From assembly GCA_943355185.1 (NCBI GenBank), contig CALREM010000009.1, positions 1 to 7,542 on the forward strand: a DNA stretch of 7,542 nucleotides, written 5' to 3'. Below are positions 1 through 5,779 of the stretch, one piece after another. This DNA comes from Candidatus Nomurabacteria bacterium (GTDB lineage: Bacteria; Patescibacteriota; Minisyncoccia; Phycocordibacterales; PALSA-1337). Position numbers and translations under genes: made by a program. Every line of letters begins with the position of its first letter. The stretch's first letter is position 1. The notes beneath the pieces were generated by a model. That model searched no databases, was not told the origin of the DNA, and saw only the letters and a program-made list of their open reading frames with translations.

Positions 1-518
1 AGACTCGTGGAGATGTGCGTGGAGGTGGTAAGAAGCCTTGGAAACAAAAGGGTACTGGTCGCGCTCGTCACGGTTCTACACGTTCTCCGATTTGGGTTGG
101 TGGAGGTGTCGCGCATGGTCCTCGTAATACACAGAACTATTCTCGTAAGATCAACAAGAAGACCAGAACAAAGGCATTGTTCACTGTCCTGTCTCGTAAG
201 TTCAAAGATGGTGAGATTCTTTTCATCGATACTCTCACATTTGCAGAACCAAAGACCAAGGAAGCAAAGGGCATTCTACTCTCATTGTCGAAGATCAAAG
301 GCTATGAAAAGTTGGCAACAAAGCCAGAAAACGTTGCTATTATTGCTCTCGATAAGCGACAGGACAACGTAACAAAGAGTTTTAGTAATTTTGGCAATAT
401 TTCCATCGAAGAATTCCGCAACGTCAACCCAGTTTCGATCATGAACCACAAATATTTGGTCATTTCGAATCCCGCAGAATCTCTGAAGGCATTAACAAGT
501 AAGACGAAAGAGGATTAA
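1..518 (+). CDS. rplD: 50S ribosomal protein L4 (uL4), 5'-truncated by window edge
   Basis: Large-subunit protein that binds 23S rRNA and sends a loop into the peptide exit tunnel; in enterobacteria it also represses its own operon, which cannot be judged here. The reading frame is open from base 3 (first whole codon) to TAA at 516-518. The fragment opens inside the diagnostic tunnel loop: KKPWKQKGTGRARHGS followed by SPIWVGGG, matching the family's KPWRQKGTGRARSGS region, which lies near residues 58-72 in E. coli. About 45-50 N-terminal residues should therefore lie left of the window. The GTG at 15 is an internal valine codon, not the start. The rest, including KTRTKALFTVLSRKF and the C-terminal Rossmann-like half, looks intact. 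rplW follows 10 bp downstream, as in the S10 operon. Identification is firm; only the true start is unseen. Confidence 0.95.
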   Translation, partial: TRGDVRGGGKKPWKQKGTGRARHGSTRSPIWVGGGVAHGPRNTQNYSRKINKKTRTKALFTVLSRKFKDGEILFIDTLTFAEPKTKEAKGILLSLSKIKGYEKLATKPENVAIIALDKRQDNVTKSFSNFGNISIEEFRNVNPVSIMNHKYLVISNPAESLKALTSKTKED

Positions 519-528
519 TTTTATTATC

Positions 529-882
529 ATGGCTTTACTCGGCAAAACAAAGAAAGAAGTAAAAAAGGTTCCCGCTGTTGTGGCATACAAAGCGGAGATG
601 ATCACTTCTGGACCTACACATGCAATCCTCCGTCCTCATATTACCGAGAAGTCTGGTATGTTGAGTCAAACAGGTAAGTACACCTTTCAGGTTATGAAGA
701 ATGCAAACAAGCAATCTATTGCTCGTGCTATCCAGGTGCTCTACAAGATCACTCCAAAGCACGTCACTCTTCTCAACCAACCTCCACGAAAAGTTTTTGT
801 TCGTGGACGCCGTGGAGTTGTCCCAGGTCTCCGCAAGGCGATCGTTACGGTGAAGAAAGGCGATAAGATCGACTTTGTATAG
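529..882 (+). CDS. rplW: 50S ribosomal protein L23 (uL23)
   Basis: Large-subunit protein at the exit-tunnel mouth; in bacteria it is the docking site for trigger factor and SRP. The family signature LRPHITEKS is at residues 34-42, followed by the YTFQV strand, the NANKQSIARAIQVLY helix and the basic GRRGVVPGLRKAIVTVKKGDKI tail region. At 117 residues it is longer than the roughly 100 of E. coli because about 25 extra N-terminal residues (lysine-rich, GKTKKEVKK) precede the core; similar extensions occur in candidate-phyla bacteria. The ATG at 529 is chosen because it lies just after the rplD stop. An AAGAGGA at 508-514 is 14 nt upstream, too far to be a convincing ribosome binding site. The stop is TAG. 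It sits between rplD and rplB in canonical order. Confidence 0.96.
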   Translation: MALLGKTKKEVKKVPAVVAYKAEMITSGPTHAILRPHITEKSGMLSQTGKYTFQVMKNANKQSIARAIQVLYKITPKHVTLLNQPPRKVFVRGRRGVVPGLRKAIVTVKKGDKIDFV

Positions 883-905
883 GCTGACATTTTACATTTA
901 ATATC

Positions 906-1760
906 ATGAAATCATACCGACCAACAACAAAATCTCGCCGTCACATGACAACATTGCCATTCAAGCAATATGTCACTACTAACGAGCCATACAAGCCTCT
1001 TACTGTTGGTTTCAAGCGTGACGTTGGACGAAATGCCTTTGGTCGCATCACGGTTCGCCATCAAGGTGGAGGACACAAAAAGCTCTATCGTATTATCGAT
1101 TTCATGTATGACAAGAAAGACATCCGTGCAACCGTAAAGACTGTCGAATACGATCCTTTCCGCACCGGATACATTGCTCTCGTTGCATACAAGGATGGTG
1201 AAAAGCGCTATGTGCTTTTGCCAAAGAGTATGAAAGTGGGGAACTCATTCATGGTTTCTGAAAACGCTCCGATCGAAACTGGTAACCGTCTTCCTCTCAA
1301 AAAGATTCCTGTAGGTGCTTTTGTTTATAATATCGAAATCAAGCCAGGTAGTGGATCTAAGCTCGTTCGTTCCGGTGGATCTTTTGCTCAAGTTATCGCT
1401 AACGATGCAAGTTACACTCACATCAAGCTTCCTTCAACCGAAGTTCGTAAGATTCACGAAGATGCATGGGCTTCTATCGGCGCTGTTTCAAACGAAGAAA
1501 ACCGTCTCGTAAACATCGGTAAGGCAGGACGCAGTCGTTGGATGGGTATTCGTCCTACTGTTCGTGGTACTGCTCAGAACCCTGTGGACCACCCATACGG
1601 TGGAGGTGAACAACGCCAAGGCCGAGGTCTCCGCCGTCTCAAGACTCGTTGGGGCAAGCCAGCAGGTAAGGGTCAAAAGACTCGTACTCCAAAGAAGTAC
1701 TCAAACGTTTTCATTGTTTCTCGCCGCCAGCCAGGTAAGAACATGACCAGTCGCAGTTAG
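906..1760 (+). CDS. rplB: 50S ribosomal protein L2 (uL2)
   Basis: Core large-subunit protein needed for subunit association and peptidyl-transferase assembly. Family landmarks in order: SRRHMT start region, GRITVRHQGGGHKKLYRIIDF (residues about 47-67), VEYDPFRTGYIALV, KDGEKRYVL, IPVGAFVYNIE, GKAGRSRWMGIRPTVRGTAQNPVDHPYGGGE (about 205-235) and the C-terminal KFIV-like block. His229 in NPVDHP, the conserved residue studied in E. coli, is present, but the second histidine of the usual DHPHGGG is Tyr231. Length is 284 against about 273-277, the excess being mostly a C-terminal tail (RQPGKNMTSRS). The start ATG at 906 lies 23 bp after rplW and has no recognisable Shine-Dalgarno; the stop is TAG. 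In the usual S10 operon rpsS would be next; here it is not. Confidence 0.97.
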   Translation: MKSYRPTTKSRRHMTTLPFKQYVTTNEPYKPLTVGFKRDVGRNAFGRITVRHQGGGHKKLYRIIDFMYDKKDIRATVKTVEYDPFRTGYIALVAYKDGEKRYVLLPKSMKVGNSFMVSENAPIETGNRLPLKKIPVGAFVYNIEIKPGSGSKLVRSGGSFAQVIANDASYTHIKLPSTEVRKIHEDAWASIGAVSNEENRLVNIGKAGRSRWMGIRPTVRGTAQNPVDHPYGGGEQRQGRGLRRLKTRWGKPAGKGQKTRTPKKYSNVFIVSRRQPGKNMTSRS

Positions 1761-1765
1761 TTTCT

Positions 1766-1837
1766 ATGATTCATAAGTTTATTACATTTTGTAAAAGTGT
1801 AATCGAATGGCTGTTAGGGAAGGCGTTGCCGGAGTAG
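1766..1837 (+). CDS. possible 23-residue small protein between rplB and its terminator
   Basis: An ATG five bases after the rplB stop opens a 23-codon frame closed by TAG at 1835-1837, three bases before the terminator stem. The predicted peptide begins MIHKFITFCKSVIEWLLGK and ends ALPE. Hydrophobic residues recur every three to four positions (I, F, I, F, V, I, W, L, L) with K, H and E between them, so it could form a short amphipathic or membrane-associated helix with one cysteine. There is no Shine-Dalgarno, but most genes in this window lack one, and translation could be coupled to rplB termination. I recognise no family. An ORF of this size arises easily by chance, so this is a candidate only; its exact fit between the gene and the terminator is the reason for listing it. 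Confidence 0.25.
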   Translation: MIHKFITFCKSVIEWLLGKALPE

Positions 1838-1839
1838 AT

Positions 1840-1863
1840 AAAAACCCTCAGTGAGGGTTTTTT
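1840..1863 (+). terminator. intrinsic terminator ending the ribosomal operon
   Basis: Bases 1840-1849 (AAAAACCCTC) pair perfectly with 1853-1862 (GAGGGTTTTT) around a three-base AGT loop, and the right arm runs into a stretch of six T. The GC core with a trailing T-run is the classical Rho-independent layout. The A-run on the left arm means it could also work on the - strand. It separates the rplD-rplW-rplB block from the next gene. Confidence 0.9.
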
Positions 1864-1878
1864 GTTTGAGGAGTTGAT

Positions 1879-1907
1879 TTGTCGGATAAATATAAGAGGG
1901 GTATTAT
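1879..1907 (+). promoter_or_regulatory. predicted promoter giving a nearly leaderless transcript
   Basis: TTGTCG at 1879-1884 (4 of 6 against TTGACA) and TATTAT at 1902-1907 (5 of 6 against TATAAT) are separated by exactly 17 bp. Transcription would then begin about 6-8 bases after the -10 box, at or beside the ATG at 1914, leaving essentially no 5' untranslated region. The site lies directly downstream of the terminator, where a new transcription unit is expected. A GAGGGG run at 1896-1901 could instead be a distant Shine-Dalgarno if transcription starts further upstream. Confidence 0.45.
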
Positions 1908-1913
1908 GTATAT

Positions 1914-2942
1914 ATGAAAAATGCAATCACATTCAACAAAGGTTCAGCCTTACCAATAATTCTCGCTATTATCGGAATCATTTTACTCGGGGGAGCGTAT
2001 TATTATTCAAAAACAATGAAAGGGGATGTAGCCTCTATTACAAATACACAGGTTGCCACTACGACAATCGAATCACGTGTTCAACCTGCAGTTTCAAATT
2101 CTCAATCCTCAGACTTGATGATTGCATCTGATTGGAACACATACATAGACACAAGAATAGGTTATTCATTGAAACATCCTGTCACTTATAAAGTATCTGA
2201 TAATAATGTTTCAATTAACTCTTTAAACATTGGTGATGCAACGTTGGCCCAAGTTTATAACCCTGCAGATAATGGCGGAAAAGAATTTAATCCAAGTCTT
2301 GCAATAGGTATCATCAAGCAACCTTACGATGTTACAGGTAAAATTTTTACAAATATAAAAGAGTTCGCTCAATATTCGATGAGAGACACAAGTTACAACA
2401 AAGATCTTCTTTTTGTAGAAGTGAACGTTGGAGGATATCAAGGAGTGGAAGTTTCAGGGAATGTTAATTCTGAAATTGGCGGGTGGACACCTTTCAAGCT
2501 TCGATATTTCCTCAGGGGTACTGATGTTTATTCAATATCTTATTATCCACCCAATTATAAATACTTCGAAGATATACTTAAAACATTCACTCTAACTGAC
2601 CCAGCAGTACGTCTTGATTCTGTGCTTAATTCTTACAATCAACCTGGTGGAACGTGGGGACAGACAATTACCTTGAAAGGAAAAGGTTTTAGTGGGCACG
2701 ATACGATAGTAAGAATAAGAGGCAATGGAGTGAATGCTGTGCTATGGGGAGGAATGTCTACTTCGGATACGAGCATTCAGTTTGTAGTCCCTATTTCAAA
2801 AGATGTGTGTCCCGAATATACAGGAGCTTCTGGGTTACCTTGTTCGGCATATCAGAAATTATTGTCAGGTAGTTATGAAATAACAGTTGAAAATCAAAAT
2901 GGAACAAGTGCTCCTGTGAAGTTTGAGATATTTAGAAGCTAA
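1914..2942 (+). CDS. membrane-anchored extracytoplasmic protein with PsbP-like region and IPT/TIG domain
   Basis: Predicted 342-residue protein held by one N-terminal membrane helix (about residues 12-31, preceded by lysines) with the bulk outside the cytoplasm. A Ser/Thr/Gln-rich linker (about 38-70) leads to a region starting DWNTYIDTRIGYSLKHPVTYKV (from 73) and closing with FEDILKTFTLTD (about 218-229). This is the pattern of PsbP-like domains common in candidate-phyla proteins. Residues about 235-340 form an IPT/TIG immunoglobulin-like domain: PGGTWGQTITLKGKGFS, then GSYEITVENQNGTSAPVKFEI. Cys299 and Cys310 in its long loop could form a disulfide. The N-terminal KGSALPI resembles a prepilin-type KGFTLIE site but lacks the Glu at position 5, so I do not call it a pilin. 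It is monocistronic between a terminator and the next promoter. No function is inferred beyond cell-surface binding or adhesion as a possibility. Confidence 0.8.
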   Translation: MKNAITFNKGSALPIILAIIGIILLGGAYYYSKTMKGDVASITNTQVATTTIESRVQPAVSNSQSSDLMIASDWNTYIDTRIGYSLKHPVTYKVSDNNVSINSLNIGDATLAQVYNPADNGGKEFNPSLAIGIIKQPYDVTGKIFTNIKEFAQYSMRDTSYNKDLLFVEVNVGGYQGVEVSGNVNSEIGGWTPFKLRYFLRGTDVYSISYYPPNYKYFEDILKTFTLTDPAVRLDSVLNSYNQPGGTWGQTITLKGKGFSGHDTIVRIRGNGVNAVLWGGMSTSDTSIQFVVPISKDVCPEYTGASGLPCSAYQKLLSGSYEITVENQNGTSAPVKFEIFRS

Positions 2943-3012
2943 TGAGGTTTGAATCCTCTTTAGTTCATCTCTCCAAACCTACTTCCGCCACATTTTTCTA
3001 GAGCACAACAGA

Positions 3013-3039
3013 TTGAAATTATTTTAAATTTGATAAAAT
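3013..3039 (+). promoter_or_regulatory. predicted extended -10 promoter of the coiled-coil gene
   Basis: TGATAAAAT at 3031-3039 is an extended -10 element (TG, one base, then TAAAAT, 5 of 6 against TATAAT). TTGAAA at 3013-3018 (4 of 6 against TTGACA) could serve as a -35, but the 15-bp spacer is short, so the TG extension probably carries the recognition. Predicted transcription start is near 3046, giving a leader of about 43 nt before the ATG at 3089. Confidence 0.5.
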
Positions 3040-3088
3040 AGAGTAACGCCTACCACTCCTTTTATCATCTTTAATTTCACATCTACTC

Positions 3089-3436
3089 ATGAAAACAAAT
3101 AGCACTATGGTTACAAAAAGTCATCTTCTGGATTATGTTACCAAGTTCGAATTCAATGAATTTCGCGACGAGGCGAAAGACTTTAGAGTTGAAGTGCAAG
3201 ATCGTTTTGTTGGGGTCGATAGTAGATTTAATTCTATAGATCAACGCTTTATTGCGGTAGACAAGAGATTTGATGCTGTAGATAAGCGTCTCGATACTCT
3301 GGATAGGAAATTTGGCCAACTGAGTGAGGATTTTCGTGTGCATACAGGTGTTATCGTTCAGGAATTTCGCGAATCTACTGCTACGATCATGGAATATTTA
3401 CGTCATCTAGACGCCAAGAAAGTCGATAGGGAATAA
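3089..3436 (+). CDS. small coiled-coil protein with tandem heptad repeats, function unknown
   Basis: Predicted 115-residue soluble protein, highly charged and with no signal peptide or membrane segment. Residues 39-80 are six consecutive heptads of the form R-[F/L]-x-x-[V/I/L]-D-x (RFVGVDS, RFNSIDQ, RFIAVDK, RFDAVDK, RLDTLDR, KFGQLSE), placing Phe or Leu at 'a' and Val, Ile or Leu at 'd'. Two more heptad-like turns precede them (FRDEAKD, FRVEVQD, with Phe at 25 and 32), and a one-residue skip before Phe40 breaks the register. A parallel two- or three-stranded coiled coil with an aromatic-rich core is likely. Similar repeat proteins are frequent in many bacteria and usually unannotated. ATG 3089 is taken as start; ATG 3107 (residue 7) is an alternative and neither has a Shine-Dalgarno. 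It ends in tandem TAA TAA. It may be a structural or adaptor protein; the role is unknown. Confidence 0.75.
   Translation: MKTNSTMVTKSHLLDYVTKFEFNEFRDEAKDFRVEVQDRFVGVDSRFNSIDQRFIAVDKRFDAVDKRLDTLDRKFGQLSEDFRVHTGVIVQEFRESTATIMEYLRHLDAKKVDRE
3203..3328 (+). repeat. six degenerate 21-bp tandem repeats encoding heptads
   Basis: Six successive 21-base units inside the coiled-coil gene, each encoding one R-[F/L]-x-x-[V/I/L]-D-x heptad (the last is KFGQLSE). Units share the pattern of an Arg codon, a TTT or CTC codon, then a G-T-[A/C]-GAT-type end. The third and fourth units are most alike at protein level (RFIAVDK and RFDAVDK). The pattern suggests growth by in-frame duplication followed by drift. 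Confidence 0.7.
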
Positions 3437-3502
3437 TAACAGTAATACTCATCTTGATCTGAAAAAATATATAAAGCAATTGTAAAAAAAATACGAGGCC
3501 CG

Positions 3503-3511
3503 TGTTACAAT
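3503..3511 (+). promoter_or_regulatory. predicted extended -10 promoter of the FIST-kinase-regulator operon
   Basis: TGTTACAAT at 3503-3511 is an extended -10 element (TG, one base, then TACAAT, 5 of 6). The nearest -35-like TTGTAA (3480-3485) is 20 bp away, too far for normal spacing, so this is probably an extended -10 promoter without a proper -35. Start of transcription is expected near 3518, about 24 nt before the ATG at 3542. It is the only convincing promoter seen ahead of the three genes that follow, whose gaps are 9 and 6 bp. Confidence 0.5.
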
Positions 3512-3541
3512 ATACTTACTATTCGATAATAAGTTATTTAT

Positions 3542-4741
3542 ATGGCTATTCAAGCAAGTGTGGGGAGGAGTCAAGGTGATGATTCGTATACGGTAGGTGC
3601 GAATGCGTGTCAGGATGCAATAAATCAGCTTGGTATTAATGACCCCGACTTACTAATCGTATTTTCTTCCGTAAAGTATGATCAACAAAAAATGCTTGAT
3701 GGGGTAAGATCTGTCGCACAGGGAACTCTTCTTGTAGGTTCTTCGACTTCTGGAGAAATAACTACACAGGGTCCTCTCAAAGATAATTCTGTAGCTGTTA
3801 TGGCTATTAAGTCTCCTGGAATAAAATATTTTTCTGGTGTAGGGGAGAATGTTGCTGCTGGTCCTCGAGCTGCAGGAAAAATTGCTGCTGACCAGGTAAA
3901 AGAAAAAGCAGGTGCTGACCTCAAAGCTTTCGTTATGTTACCAGATGTATTGGCAGGTAATGGGGCGGAGACAGTTCGTGGAGTTCTCGACTCATTGGGT
4001 GCACACTTTCCTGTTGTTGGAGGAGCATCTGGAGATGATTTCGCTTTCAAGAAAACGTATCAATATGTAGATGGAAAAGTTTACTCAGGGTCTGTTGTCG
4101 GTTTGGGAATGGGTGGGGATTTTAAAATTGGTATTGGAGTAAAGCATGGCTGGATACCCGTTGGAGAACCTTTAACTGTTACAAAATCAGAAGGTTCTGT
4201 TATCCATGAAATTGACGGTAAGCCAGCGATTAAAATTTATGAGGATTATTTTGGAGAAGAAGAAGCAAAAGTCCTCCGAACAGAAGTTTTGGCAAAGCTC
4301 GCCATTACATACCCGTTGGGAATGAAAGTTGCTGGCAGTGACGAACTCCTCATTCGAGATCCACTTACAGTTAACGAAAAAGGCTCTATAACATGTGCGG
4401 CCGAAATTCCTGAAGGATCAGAAATCCGTCTCATGGTAGGAAGTCGTGAGGAAGCAGTAAAAATGGCAAAAATTGCCGCACAGAGTGCTGTTGATCAACT
4501 CGGAGGAAGCAAACCAAAGGCAGTCATTATCTTTAATTGCATTGCTCGGAATAAGCTTTTTGGTGACAAGTCCGGAGAAGAGATAAAAGCAATTCAAGAA
4601 GCTATCGGTGTGGATGTGCCACTTATTGGTTTCTACACTTACGGTGAACAGGCTCCACTTGGAGGAGAAGTTCGAAATATTGAAAAGTGTAATTCGGCAT
4701 TCCATAACGAAACTGTCGTTATCTGTGTCCTTGCTGACTAA
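3542..4741 (+). CDS. stand-alone FIST-domain sensory protein
   Basis: Predicted 399-residue cytoplasmic protein consisting of FIST N (about 28-220) and FIST C (about 228-380) domains and nothing else. FIST domains are known as small-ligand sensory modules, proposed to bind amino-acid-like compounds, and are often attached to or next to histidine kinases, chemoreceptors and nucleotide-cyclase regulators. Visible family features: VGSSTSGEI (65-73), VVGGASGDD (158-166), HGWIPVGEPLTVTKSEG (202-218), DGKPAIKIYEDYFG (225-238), and in FIST C IIFNCIARN (329-337) and GFYTYGEQAPLGG (363-375). No membrane segment or signal peptide is seen. It is first in a compact operon; the kinase begins 9 bp after its stop. 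The inference is that it supplies the sensory input in trans for that kinase. The ATG start has no Shine-Dalgarno. The ligand cannot be read from sequence. Confidence 0.9.
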   Translation: MAIQASVGRSQGDDSYTVGANACQDAINQLGINDPDLLIVFSSVKYDQQKMLDGVRSVAQGTLLVGSSTSGEITTQGPLKDNSVAVMAIKSPGIKYFSGVGENVAAGPRAAGKIAADQVKEKAGADLKAFVMLPDVLAGNGAETVRGVLDSLGAHFPVVGGASGDDFAFKKTYQYVDGKVYSGSVVGLGMGGDFKIGIGVKHGWIPVGEPLTVTKSEGSVIHEIDGKPAIKIYEDYFGEEEAKVLRTEVLAKLAITYPLGMKVAGSDELLIRDPLTVNEKGSITCAAEIPEGSEIRLMVGSREEAVKMAKIAAQSAVDQLGGSKPKAVIIFNCIARNKLFGDKSGEEIKAIQEAIGVDVPLIGFYTYGEQAPLGGEVRNIEKCNSAFHNETVVICVLAD

Positions 4742-4750
4742 TACATACAG

Positions 4751-5773
4751 GTGAATAGCACATCATACAAATTTTACAGTATTCTTCTGTTGATCCTCGT
4801 GATTCTAACAGAGATTATGATGTTGCTTGGTATTTCGAATACCGCAAGTATACTTACATCCTGCCTTCTATTTTTTTGTATTATTCTTGCCTATCGTTTT
4901 GCGGTTTTGCCGGATATTCATCGAGTTGAAGATCAACTTAAAAAGTTGCAACAAAATGCAAATGACTATGGAGTAGGAACTCGACTTCTTATACGCCGAG
5001 ATCTTGAGTTGAGTCGCGCAAATGAAAAATTACGTGATGTCGACGAGTTAAAGTCGAATTTTATTTCCATTGTTGCACACCAACTTCGGACACCATTATC
5101 CGGTATTAAGTGGATGCTCGATATGATCATTAATGGTGAAATGGGCGAGCTTAATAATGATCAGAAAACTTTCCTCATGAAAAGTTACGAGTCGAACAAT
5201 CGTATGATCAATCTTGTAAATGACATGTTGAGCACCGATCGTATACAATCTGGCAAGGTTCACTACGGTTTTACTTACCTTAGCATTATCGATCTACTAG
5301 ACAGTGTCCTTTTTGAAGTAAGCCCTGCTGCGGTAAAGAAAAATATTACAATAGAATTAAAGAGTAAGTTTATGGGTATGCCTCAAGCATATGTCGATCC
5401 AGAGACAATGCGAGCTGTTATACAGAATTTGCTGGAAAACGCCATTAAATATACAATTGTAGGAGGAAAAATCGAGGTTGACGTCCAAAATAAAAGAGAT
5501 CATTTAGAGGTGTCTATAAAAGATAATGGAATCGGAATTCCAGAAGATGAAAAGGCTAAACTTTTTTCCCGCTTCTTCCGTGCTGCCAATGCCATAAAAT
5601 TTGAAACAGATGGCTCTGGGCTTGGTTTGTACATCACAAAAGCAATTGTTGAGGCCAATAGAGGAAAGATCTGGTTTGAAAGTGAAGTGGGTAGGGGGTC
5701 GACATTTTACTTCACGGTACCTTTGGGGATAATTAATAAAACAGTTAATAAGTCGGCAACTACAACCACATAA
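4751..5773 (+). CDS. membrane sensor histidine kinase lacking a sensor domain
   Basis: Predicted 340-residue kinase that autophosphorylates a histidine and passes phosphate to a receiver. Two N-terminal membrane helices (about 9-28 and 31-51) are joined by only a few residues, so there is no extracytoplasmic sensor. A likely signalling helix (about 55-100) leads to the HisKA H-box FISIVAHQLRTPLSGIKW with His110. The HATPase_c domain has all boxes: N (NLLENAIKYT, Asn230), G1 (DNGIGIP, 258-264), F (LFSRFFRAANA) and G2 (GSGLGLY, 288-294). It ends with a TTTT tail. The start is GTG at 4751, 9 bp after the FIST stop; a start at M23 would delete the first helix. The gap to the response regulator is 6 bp. 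The domain set is complete and should be active; input probably comes from the FIST protein or from the membrane. Confidence 0.93.
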   Translation: MNSTSYKFYSILLLILVILTEIMMLLGISNTASILTSCLLFFCIILAYRFAVLPDIHRVEDQLKKLQQNANDYGVGTRLLIRRDLELSRANEKLRDVDELKSNFISIVAHQLRTPLSGIKWMLDMIINGEMGELNNDQKTFLMKSYESNNRMINLVNDMLSTDRIQSGKVHYGFTYLSIIDLLDSVLFEVSPAAVKKNITIELKSKFMGMPQAYVDPETMRAVIQNLLENAIKYTIVGGKIEVDVQNKRDHLEVSIKDNGIGIPEDEKAKLFSRFFRAANAIKFETDGSGLGLYITKAIVEANRGKIWFESEVGRGSTFYFTVPLGIINKTVNKSATTTT

Positions 5774-5779
5774 ATTACA

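Noticed and set aside
7..372. Alternative + strand frame overlapping rplD with a GTG start.
   Set aside because: It is out of frame with an unmistakable L4 sequence and has no recognisable domain; a shadow of rplD.
1920..1980. Type IV prepilin signal in the protein starting at 1914 (KGSALPI).
   Set aside because: The Glu expected at position 5 of the mature pilin is absent and the rest of the protein is not pilin-like; a simple membrane anchor explains it.
2945..2980. Inverted repeat AGGTTTG/CAAACCT just after the PsbP-like/IPT gene as an intrinsic terminator.
   Set aside because: The loop is 22 bases and no T-run follows the right arm, so it does not fit a Rho-independent terminator. No better one is seen in 2943-3012.
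3083..3343. 86-codon ORF on the - strand opposite the coiled-coil gene.
   Set aside because: It is the antisense image of the 21-bp repeats, which gives a repetitive pseudo-protein; the + strand frame has the heptads, a promoter and a sensible start.
3682..4050. 122-codon ORF on the - strand within the FIST gene.
   Set aside because: Lies wholly inside a well-conserved FIST coding region and has no recognisable domain.
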